Shown here in pieces: positions 6,384 through 11,460 of a DNA stretch of 12,707 bases (its first letter is position 1; each line of letters opens with the position of its first letter). The position numbers and the translations under genes were made by a program. Location of the stretch: contig JBBRDT010000091.1 of NCBI GenBank assembly GCA_038203635.1, positions 1-12,707 on the forward strand, in the 5' to 3' direction. The notes beneath the pieces were generated by a model that saw nothing but the letters and a program-made list of their open reading frames with translations, made no database searches and was not told the DNA's origin. The stretch comes from DASRIA01 sp038203635. GTDB taxonomy: Bacteria > Actinomycetota > Thermoleophilia > Solirubrobacterales > JBBDJG01.

Positions 6384-6944
6384 ATGCGAGTGGTCGTAAC
6401 GGAGTTCGTGTCACTGGACGGCGTCATGGAAGCCCCCGGCGGAGGAGAGGGTTACGCGCACAGCGGTTGGGTCTTCGACTTCCACGATTCCGGGACGGAG
6501 AAGTACAAGCTCGACGAGGTGCTCGCAGCCGACGCCAACCTCCTCGGGCGGGTGACCTACGAGGGATTTGCAGCCGCGTGGCCAGACCGGAGCGGGCCCT
6601 TCGCCGACAAGATGAACGTCATGACCAAGTACGTCGTGTCGACGACGCTCAAAGAGCCCCTCGAGTGGAACAACTCGACGCTGCTCGAGGGCGATGCAGC
6701 GGAGGCGGTCGCGAAGCTCAAGCAGCAGGACGGCGGGGATCTCCTCGTCGCCGGCAGCCGCACCCTCGTGCACACGCTGATGGAGCACTACCTCGTCGAC
6801 GAGTACCGGCTGATGGTCTTTCCGGTCGTGCTCGGGTCCGGCCGGCGCCTCTTCCCGGACACGCCCGACAAGACAACGTTGAAGCTGGTCGACACCACCG
6901 CCTTCGACTCGGGCGTCGTCGTCAACACATACCAACCGGCGTGA
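6384..6944 (+). CDS. RibD C-terminal/dihydrofolate reductase-like protein (YyaP/YwjB type), copy 1
   Basis: The protein has 186 residues with the DHFR-like fold of the RibD C-terminal domain. It opens RVVVTEFVSLDGVMEAPGG, has a nucleotide-site segment DANLLGRVTYEGFAAAWP, then KYVVSTTL, the helix DLLVAGSRTLVHTLMEH, and the conserved DEYRLMVFPVVLGSGRRLF. Family members keep the NADPH-binding fold but are mostly uncharacterised; they are not the folate enzyme FolA. A strong AGGAGG fixes the start. It lies 20 bases after xseB and 14 bases before a second family member, so the four genes xseA-xseB-copy1-copy2 may share a transcript. An operon role with exonuclease VII is not implied. Confidence 0.9.
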   Translation: MRVVVTEFVSLDGVMEAPGGGEGYAHSGWVFDFHDSGTEKYKLDEVLAADANLLGRVTYEGFAAAWPDRSGPFADKMNVMTKYVVSTTLKEPLEWNNSTLLEGDAAEAVAKLKQQDGGDLLVAGSRTLVHTLMEHYLVDEYRLMVFPVVLGSGRRLFPDTPDKTTLKLVDTTAFDSGVVVNTYQPA

Positions 6945-6947
6945 ACG

Positions 6948-6953
6948 AAGGAG
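6948..6953 (+). promoter_or_regulatory. Ribosome binding site of second RibD-C/DHFR-like gene
   Basis: AAGGAG lies 5 bases before the ATG at 6959, in the 14-base gap after the preceding gene, and decides that start. Confidence 0.7.
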
Positions 6954-6958
6954 ATGGA

Positions 6959-7594
6959 ATGGTCGTGTCCGACATCACCATGTCTCTGGACGGCTTCGTC
7001 GCGGGGCCCAACCCCGGTCCCGAGCATCCGCTCGGCGAGGGAGGCGAACGCCTACACGAGTGGGCCTTCGCCCTGGCCAGTTTTCGCGAGCGCCACGGCG
7101 AGAAGGGAGGCGCCAAGAACGCCAACGACGACGTGGTCGCCGAGTCGCTTCGCAGGACCGGCGCCGTGGTCATGGGCAGGCGCATGTTCGGCGGCGGTGA
7201 GGGGCCTTGGGACGAGACATGGGAAGGCTGGTGGGGAGACGACCCGCCCTTCGGCGTGCCGGTGTTCGTCCTCACCCATCACCCGCGCGAGACTCTCACC
7301 AAGCAGGGAGGAACGAGCTTCACGTTCGTCACCGACGGCGTCGAGTCCGCCGTTGCCCAGGCGCGCGAGGCGGCGGGTGACAAGGATGTCCTTGTGGCCG
7401 GCGGCGCGAGCGCCGTTCAGCAGTCCCTCAACGCCGGGCTGGTGAACGAGCTGCAGGTCCACATCGCGCCGATGCTGCTGAGGAGCGGCACGCGGCTCTT
7501 CGACAACCTGGGCCCTGAAGAGATCGGGATCGAGAAGACGAGGGTCATCGACTCACCCCTGGTGACTCACCTCAGGTTCCGTGTCGGGAAATAG
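6959..7594 (+). CDS. RibD C-terminal/dihydrofolate reductase-like protein, copy 2
   Basis: The protein has 211 residues. It opens SDITMSLDGFVAGPNPGPEH, contains GAVVMGRRMFGGGEGPW, the strand VFVLTHHPRE, the helix segment DVLVAGGASAVQQSLNAGLV and a C-terminal ELQVHIAPMLLRSGTRLFDN. This is a different subgroup from copy 1 (longer central insert with R-E-R-H-G-E-K-G-G and a W-rich segment), so the pair is an old divergence rather than a recent tandem duplication. The ATG at 6959 is set by AAGGAG. The gene converges with a secreted-protein gene, the two stops being only 5 bases apart. An NAD(P)H-dependent reductase role is likely; the substrate is unknown. Confidence 0.9.
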   Translation: MVVSDITMSLDGFVAGPNPGPEHPLGEGGERLHEWAFALASFRERHGEKGGAKNANDDVVAESLRRTGAVVMGRRMFGGGEGPWDETWEGWWGDDPPFGVPVFVLTHHPRETLTKQGGTSFTFVTDGVESAVAQAREAAGDKDVLVAGGASAVQQSLNAGLVNELQVHIAPMLLRSGTRLFDNLGPEEIGIEKTRVIDSPLVTHLRFRVGK

Positions 7595-7599
7595 CGGAG

Positions 7600-7929
7600 T
7601 CAGTCGCTGAACTCGAAGCGAAACGCGCGGGAGCCCTTCACACATCGCCATTGACCGGCAAGAGGTCCTCCCGACACCCGTGAACAGGAGAATCCACCGG
7701 GCGTCGTGAATCGGCGAGAGATCGAGCGCTTGTAGCGGTGCATCTCCTGCCGCGCGGCCCTACAGCTCATGGAGCGCGCGGAGCTGATGAGCACGTTCGG
7801 GGAGGCATAGGTATGACAGCCGACGACCTTTGATGCCGTTGCTTGGTCGTCAGCCCAACTGGTGCCGCTCACAAACAGCGCCAGCGCAAGCAGCGTGGCT
7901 ACAAGCGTCCCCCATACCGTCCGGCCCAT
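7600..7929 (-). CDS. Small secreted four-cysteine protein of unknown function
   Basis: The protein has 109 residues. A clear signal peptide (R-T-V-W-G-T-L-V-A-T-L-L-A-L-A-L-F-V) ends SGTSWA before DD, a good signal peptidase I site. The mature part has four cysteines (in VVGCH, SMSCR, GFSCSR and QWRCVK), enough for two disulfides, and is basic. The C-terminal W-R-C-x-x-G-x-x-x-F-R-F pattern looks like a small repeated theme in secreted proteins of this kind of bacterium, but I cannot name a family. The ATG at 7929 is supported by the signal peptide and by a TAGGTT hexamer 6 bases upstream (leaderless-type). It diverges from the metallophosphoesterase gene. Confidence 0.75.
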   Translation of the reverse strand: MGRTVWGTLVATLLALALFVSGTSWADDQATASKVVGCHTYASPNVLISSARSMSCRAARQEMHRYKRSISRRFTTPGGFSCSRVSGGPLAGQWRCVKGSRAFRFEFSD

Positions 7930-7935
7930 CGCGCC

Positions 7936-7941
7936 AACCTA
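7936..7941 (-). promoter_or_regulatory. Candidate -10 element (TAGGTT) of the secreted-protein gene
   Basis: TAGGTT on the minus strand ends 6 bases before the ATG at 7929, with no Shine-Dalgarno in between. The spacing is the same as at other genes of the window. Confidence 0.4.
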
Positions 7942-8053
7942 GTGCGCGACCTGGCCCAGCGCAAGCTACGCAGACGCGGGAGCATCATTCCTTGCCCCCG
8001 ACTTCCACACAGATCGGCCCGCATAGTCCACAATCGCCTTCGCGGAAAAGCAG

Positions 8054-8890
8054 ATGCGAATCGCACAGCTCTCGGACATCCACGTTCTGGACCCCCGCTT
8101 CGAGGAAGCCTTGCTCGACGCCGCGATCGACGAGATCAACGCGGATGATCCCGACCTGGTCGTGCTGGCGGGCGACCTCACCGCCAATGGCTATCGCGAG
8201 GAGTTCGAATACGCGCGCGAACAACTGAGACGCATCGCGTGCGAAGCGTTCGTCTGTGTCCCGGGCAACCACGACGCGCGCAGCGTCGGCTATCTGCACT
8301 TCGAGGACCTGTTCGGTGATCGGGCCCATACCAGCCGCGTGTCCGTACCGGAAGGGACGGCCCAGATCGTCTGCGCCGACTCGAGCAAGCCGGACATCGA
8401 CGATGGCGAGATCGGCCGCGAGCTGTACGGCTGGATCATCGACGCGTTCGCCCAGCCCGCCGACCTGAGGATCTTCGTGATGCACCACCATCTGGTGGCC
8501 ATACCGGGCACCGGCCGCGATCGCAACCAGGTGTGGGACGCCGGCGATGCACTCGAGGTGCTGCGGTCGAGCGGCGTCGACATCGTGCTCGGCGGCCACC
8601 GGCACGTGCCTCACGTGTGGCCCATGGCGGGGCTCTTCCTGATCCATTCGGGCACCGCCTCGACGAGGCGCGTGCGTGGATACGCACACCCGTCCTACAA
8701 CTTCGTGACGCTCACCGCAGACATGGTGGAGGTCGAGATGCGAGTGCCGGGCGGGGACCGCGAGCTGCTGGCGCGTTACCCGCGCCCGGCCACGCCGGTG
8801 GGAGAGCATCGCTCCGTCGAGGCGGCGCGGGTGGTGCGCCCGCAGCGCGGCGGATCGTTCCGCACGGCGCCGGCCGACGAGACGCGCTGA
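8054..8890 (+). CDS. Calcineurin-like metallophosphoesterase (class III phosphodiesterase type)
   Basis: The protein has 278 residues and a complete two-metal phosphoesterase site: D8-x-H10 (SDIH), D41 (GDL), N72-H73 (GNHD), the histidine cluster H144-H146, and G-G-H-R-H (180-184). The layout matches the CpdA/class III cyclic-nucleotide phosphodiesterase and Rv0805-like branch, but the substrate (cyclic nucleotide, other phosphodiester or none of these) cannot be assigned. No signal peptide is seen, so it is probably cytosolic. A basic, low-complexity tail follows the domain (about 240-278). The start ATG has only a weak GGAAAAG upstream. It ends 3 bases from the stop of a small convergent ORF. 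Confidence 0.92.
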   Translation: MRIAQLSDIHVLDPRFEEALLDAAIDEINADDPDLVVLAGDLTANGYREEFEYAREQLRRIACEAFVCVPGNHDARSVGYLHFEDLFGDRAHTSRVSVPEGTAQIVCADSSKPDIDDGEIGRELYGWIIDAFAQPADLRIFVMHHHLVAIPGTGRDRNQVWDAGDALEVLRSSGVDIVLGGHRHVPHVWPMAGLFLIHSGTASTRRVRGYAHPSYNFVTLTADMVEVEMRVPGGDRELLARYPRPATPVGEHRSVEAARVVRPQRGGSFRTAPADETR

Positions 8891-8893
8891 AAC

Positions 8894-9043
8894 TCAAAGA
8901 GCTCCCCACCACGCCAGAGCCGCGGTGGCGGTGAGCACGATGGGACCTGGGTGGCGGAACAAGGATCGAGGGGACTGCGTGTAGGCAGCCCCCAGCCCGA
9001 CGGCGAGTGCCGCGAAGCCGGTGGACGCGCCGGCGGCGACCAC
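8894..9043 (-). CDS. Small hydrophobic membrane protein, 49 codons, unknown
   Basis: This frame opens right after the DUF2867 gene, from GTG at 9043 to TGA at 8896-8894. It reads MVAAGASTGFAALAVGL, then GAAYTQSPRSLFRHPG, then PIVLTATAALAWWGAL. That gives two hydrophobic stretches (about 5-20 and 34-49) joined by a short polar turn. The codon pattern is GC-rich at third positions like its neighbours. The start is 10 bases after the DUF2867 stop, behind a weak GGATGGA. It may be a partner of the DUF2867 protein or the remnant of a longer membrane protein; I recognise no family. Confidence 0.55.
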   Translation of the reverse strand: MVAAGASTGFAALAVGLGAAYTQSPRSLFRHPGPIVLTATAALAWWGAL

Positions 9044-9053
9044 TCCATCCGAC

Positions 9054-9656
9054 CTACGCGTGCGCCGGTGTCGGCCCGCCGGCTCGGGCTCGCCACTCCC
9101 GCTCGATCTGTTGCATCATCCGCGGGTACACGATCAGGTGCCGGAACGGCCTGATCGCAGCCATGTAGGCGGTCCCGAACAGTCCGTTTGGCTTCACGAG
9201 AACCGCCATCTGACCGTGGTGGCCGCCCGTCTCGTCGCGGACCCAGCCGACGTGCATGACCCCGTGCATCGTCCGGTTGGCGATCTCCGCCGCCCACTCG
9301 TCGTCGATCAGGTACAGCGAGGTGAAGGGGAGCGCCTCGAACTCCGGGCCGGATGGGGCGTCACGCAGATCCACCGGCAACCGGTCGCGGAGCGTCGGCA
9401 CCCTGGAGTCGAGGCCGACATCCGGGCCGTCCCAACCGAACAACTCCCCGAGCTTCCACCGGAGCGCCCAGAACGTGCGGACGACGCGGGAGGAGCCTTG
9501 CGCCGGGTCGCCCGAGACGAACTGCTCGACCAGCCGAGGGAAGTCGTCTGGCCCGCCGGGCGTCGGCAGCGCCCACACGTCTTCGAGCCGGAAGTCGCGG
9601 GTGAACTCGTGGATCCGCCAGGGCCGGGAGGTGTGCGCGGTGTTCGGGAGCCTCAT
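9054..9656 (-). CDS. DUF2867 domain protein
   Basis: The protein has 200 residues. It starts MRLPNTAHTSRPWRIHEF, and the body has W-AL-PTPGGPDDFPRLVEQF, a central TFWALRWKLGELFGWDGP, then DDEWAAEIANRTMHGVMHVGW and a C-terminal KPNGLFGTAYMAAIRPFRH. That order of motifs is the DUF2867 family, which often sits in or beside SDR/NAD-binding proteins and polyketide-type proteins; the biochemical role is unknown. The ATG at 9656 is chosen because GGAGG lies 7 bases upstream; a longer frame to 9755 would run through the shared control region. It is divergent from the TetR regulator, so it is the obvious regulatory target. Confidence 0.82.
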   Translation of the reverse strand: MRLPNTAHTSRPWRIHEFTRDFRLEDVWALPTPGGPDDFPRLVEQFVSGDPAQGSSRVVRTFWALRWKLGELFGWDGPDVGLDSRVPTLRDRLPVDLRDAPSGPEFEALPFTSLYLIDDEWAAEIANRTMHGVMHVGWVRDETGGHHGQMAVLVKPNGLFGTAYMAAIRPFRHLIVYPRMMQQIEREWRARAGGPTPAHA

Positions 9657-9702
9657 TCGTGGGCCTCCATCCAATGAAGGTCTTCTCCGTGGAACAACAA
9701 GG

Positions 9703-9730
9703 TACCATACATACATACGTGCATGTACGT
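9703..9730. promoter_or_regulatory. Candidate TetR operator in the tetR/DUF2867 control region
   Basis: The stretch ACGTGCATGTACGT (9717-9730) is palindromic at 12 of 14 positions, and TACAT (9712-9716 region) with ATGTA forms a second, offset inverted repeat. Just upstream are three tandem ATAC units and a TACCAT hexamer (9703-9708) that could be a -10. The near-palindrome covers the likely GTG start of the regulator, a common layout for an autoregulating TetR that also blocks the divergent gene. Binding has not been shown. Confidence 0.45.
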
Positions 9731-10357
9731 GATTCAGCAAGCCGCCGGCGGTCAACCCAGGCCGAGCGAAGCGCCCGCACGCGCAGCGCGTTGCTCGAGT
9801 CGGCGGCGAGGGGTCTCTCCCGCTACGGCTACGGCAACCTGGTGCTCGAACAGGTGGCGCATGAGGCGGGCTACACGCGCGGCGCCCTGTATCACCAGTT
9901 CAAGGACAAGGAGGAGCTGGCCCTCGCGGTGATCGAGTGGGTCAACGAGAACTGGATCCGCGAGGTGGGTGTGCCGGCCAGGCAAGAGCCGGATCCGGTC
10001 GCTGAGCTGATCGCGCTGGCGCGCGGTCATGCCGTCTTTTGCCGGCGGGACATCGCGCGCTTCGCGATGGCACTCAGGCTTGAGTTCAGCGGTCAGGACC
10101 ATCCGGTCGGGCGCGAGCTCGACCGGCTCGCAGAAACGGGGATCAAGCGCGCCGCCCGCCTGGTCAACGAGGGGCGCAGAGACGGGTCGATTCCACCCGG
10201 CCCGCCGGCCAGGGTGGTTGCGCTGGCGTTGTTCGGAGCGCTCGAGGGCGCCGTGATCGCACTCGCCGGGCAAGCACCGCACGACGAGCTGCTGGCCGCC
10301 CGCGCGGTCGCGGGCGTGCTCGGGCTGGATACCTACGCCTCGGCGACCGGCCGGTAG
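9719..10357 (+). CDS. TetR/AcrR-family transcriptional regulator
   Basis: The protein has 212 residues from GTG 9719. The helix-turn-helix lies at about residues 25-62 (ALLESAARGLSRYGYGNLVL, then QVAHEAGYTRGALYHQFKDK), the classic TetR recognition region. The C-terminal ligand-binding helices run to about 210 and include ARFAMALRLEFSG and a TetR_C-like end. An in-frame ATG at 9674 and GTG at 9659 would extend it, but they have no ribosome site and would leave only about 17 bases between divergent starts. I therefore prefer 9719; this is not certain. The gene is likely autoregulated and controls DUF2867 and the 49-codon ORF. Its 3' end overlaps a broken gene on the other strand by 25 bases. 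The ligand is unknown. Confidence 0.9.
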   Translation: MHVRDSASRRRSTQAERSARTRSALLESAARGLSRYGYGNLVLEQVAHEAGYTRGALYHQFKDKEELALAVIEWVNENWIREVGVPARQEPDPVAELIALARGHAVFCRRDIARFAMALRLEFSGQDHPVGRELDRLAETGIKRAARLVNEGRRDGSIPPGPPARVVALALFGALEGAVIALAGQAPHDELLAARAVAGVLGLDTYASATGR

Positions 10358-10500
10358 GTGCACACGTGGACGCCCGTGCCGCTGGTGACCGTGGAGGCCA
10401 GCTCGAGCGTGCGCGGCGCGCCGTCGTCGGGGAAGATCGTCTTGCCGCCGCCGAAGATCACCGGCGCGATCATGAGCCGCAGCTCGTCGACGAGGCCCTC
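10333..10500 (-). pseudogene. RibD-C/DHFR-like protein, C-terminal fragment
   Basis: Read right to left, the minus-strand frame from about 10500 to the TAG at 10335-10333 gives EGLVDELRLMIAPVIFGG, then GKTIFPDDGAPRTLELAST, then VTSGTGVHVCTYRPVAEA. This is the end of a protein of the same broad family as the two genes at 6384-7594 (DELRL-IAPV-FGGGK-IF). An in-frame stop (TAG) lies seven codons upstream of the first family residue, and nothing upstream looks like the N-terminal half. Roughly 120 residues are therefore missing. The homology ends close to the palindrome CGCTTG-GA-CAAGCG (10500-10513), so the gene was cut there. Confidence 0.75.
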
Positions 10501-10513
10501 GCTTGGACAAGCG
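10500..10513. repeat. 14-bp palindrome at the truncation point of the broken DHFR-like gene
   Basis: CGCTTG and CAAGCG flank a 2-base centre (GA). The palindrome falls where the homology of the broken gene ends, so it may mark a recombination or insertion scar; it could also be chance. Confidence 0.4.
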
Positions 10514-10539
10514 GAAAACTAGCCGACTGACACCCTCTC

Positions 10540-10561
10540 GGGACCACCGTTGGGACCACCG
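10540..10561. repeat. Short direct repeat (GGGACCACCG x2)
   Basis: Two 10-base copies (10540-10549 and 10552-10561) are separated by TT. In the plus frame they read G-T-T-V-G-T-T-D before a TAG, resembling the tail of some phage/plasmid tyrosine integrases, but a stop 4 codons before the first copy means no integrase is present. Confidence 0.5.
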
Positions 10562-10562
10562 A

Positions 10563-10578
10563 CTAGGGGCAGCCCTAG
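10563..10578 (-). terminator. Candidate transcription end for the AOC-like gene (hairpin without T-run)
   Basis: CTAGGG (10563-10568) and CCCTAG (10573-10578) form a perfect 6-bp stem with a 4-base loop, 10 bases downstream of the minus-strand gene that stops at 10588. No T-run follows, so a factor-independent terminator is not established. Confidence 0.3.
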
Positions 10579-10587
10579 CCGGGGCAT

Positions 10588-11097
10588 CTAGTCGCGCTCC
10601 GCAAGCAGCAGGGTCATGTCGTGCTCGGCTCGACCGTTCTCCTTAATCCTGACCTGCCCGCTGGCGCCCTGGTATCCGCCGGAGCCGCCGGTCACGGGAA
10701 GCGTGAAGGTCTCGGTCTGCTGGCTGAAGTCGGGCATGCCGGCAACTGTCACCTGGCCATCGTCGAACGTGTAGGTAGCGTGGCAGGTGGGCTCGCCTTT
10801 GTCCGCCACCTCGCAGGCGCCTCCGAGCCTTCCCTTACGAGCGCCGGAGACATCGCCACTGAAGACGAACGAGTCGCCGGCCGAGACGTCCTCCTCCGAC
10901 CTCGCCTTCGGGGCGACGTCGCTGAACCTGAACACGTCCTCCTTCTCGACGAGGGCGAGCGTCACCTCGCGCCACGGCTCGTCGCCTCCTCGGACCAGAT
11001 TCACCACGCCGAGTGCGAGAGCCGTCGCGCCGACGAGCAACGCCAACCCGCCTAGCAGGCGCAGGCGGCTCTCGCTTCGGGACGTCACGCCGGTCAT
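10588..11097 (-). CDS. Membrane-anchored allene-oxide-cyclase-barrel-like protein
   Basis: The protein has 169 residues. A membrane anchor (about 14-34, LRLLGGLALLVGATALALGV) leads to an extracytoplasmic beta-barrel domain of the AOC/dirigent-like type. Its motifs are TLALVEKEDVFRFSDVAPKA, then SAGDSFVFSGDVSG, then GGACEVADKG-PTCHATYTF, DDGQVTVAGM and PVTGGSGGYQGASGQVRI. Two cysteines (in GGAC and PTCH) probably form a disulfide. Bacterial members are small secreted or anchored proteins of unknown function and are not expected to make jasmonate precursors. The ATG at 11097 overlaps the stop of the small upstream gene as ATGA, which fixes it and implies coupled translation. The plus-strand neighbour is the divergent sensor kinase. 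Confidence 0.82.
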   Translation of the reverse strand: MTGVTSRSESRLRLLGGLALLVGATALALGVVNLVRGGDEPWREVTLALVEKEDVFRFSDVAPKARSEEDVSAGDSFVFSGDVSGARKGRLGGACEVADKGEPTCHATYTFDDGQVTVAGMPDFSQQTETFTLPVTGGSGGYQGASGQVRIKENGRAEHDMTLLLAERD

Positions 11098-11318
11098 CGG
11101 GGCCCCGCCTTCAGCCGTGCGACCAGCCACGCGGCGGCGAGCAGCACCAGCAGCGCCAGCGCAGCCGCATAGACCAGGAAGCCGATGTCGGAGACCGTGC
11201 CGCCCGTGGCCATCGAGAGCACCACGGCTGCCAGAAATACCGCCAGGGTCGCCAGCATCGTTTGTGGAAGTCGGGTCCGCATGGTCCTCACCTCGCTGCG
11301 TTGATGGTCTGTAGTCAT
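11094..11318 (-). CDS. Small two-TM membrane protein, 74 residues, unknown
   Basis: It starts MTTDHQRSEVRTMRTRLPQT and has two hydrophobic helices (about 19-40 and 46-68), with a basic tail A-R-L-K-A-G-P-R. The start is ATG 11318: a GTG three codons further up would overlap the TAGCGT hexamer that looks like its -10. It overlaps the AOC-like gene by 4 bases (ATGA) and is the first gene of the pair. I recognise no family. Being divergent from a histidine kinase and translated together with an anchored extracytoplasmic protein suggests an envelope role, which is inference. Confidence 0.7.
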   Translation of the reverse strand: MTTDHQRSEVRTMRTRLPQTMLATLAVFLAAVVLSMATGGTVSDIGFLVYAAALALLVLLAAAWLVARLKAGPR

Positions 11319-11325
11319 GCTCGCC

Positions 11326-11331
11326 ACGCTA
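11326..11331 (-). promoter_or_regulatory. Candidate -10 element (TAGCGT) of the small two-TM gene
   Basis: TAGCGT on the minus strand ends 7 bases before the ATG at 11318, leaving no room for a Shine-Dalgarno-bearing leader. Confidence 0.4.
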
Positions 11332-11363
11332 GATCCGATCCCGAGCGCCGGCGTCTACCCGGA

Positions 11364-11398
11364 GGCCGATCTTCCCGTCTGCCGGTCGGCCGATCTTC
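11364..11398. promoter_or_regulatory. 11-bp direct repeats in the kinase/AOC-like divergent promoter region
   Basis: GGCCGATCTTC occurs at 11364-11374 and again at 11388-11398, in the same orientation with a 24-bp period. They lie between the two divergent -10 candidates (11331-11326 minus and 11449-11454 plus). Tandem direct repeats of this size are typical of dimeric NarL/OmpR-type response-regulator sites; here it is only a candidate. Confidence 0.45.
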
Positions 11399-11448
11399 AC
11401 GATGGAAAGTTCGACCGGGAGCTCGATTCCGGGCGCTTGGTCGTGGGT

Positions 11449-11454
11449 TAGGCT
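11449..11454 (+). promoter_or_regulatory. Candidate -10 element (TAGGCT) of the sensor kinase gene
   Basis: TAGGCT ends 6 bases before the ATG at 11461, and no Shine-Dalgarno lies between them. Confidence 0.4.
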
Positions 11455-11460
11455 CGACAC

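Noticed and set aside
9659..9718. Upstream extension of the TetR gene to GTG 9659 or ATG 9674
   Set aside because: No ribosome site, no TetR-family homology in the added residues, and it would put the shared promoter and palindrome inside the coding sequence.
10501..10566. Integrase gene 3' end on the plus strand
   Set aside because: Only about 12 codons match the feel of an integrase tail and an in-frame stop (TGA, 10528-10530) lies just upstream; it is reported as a possible scar, not as a gene.
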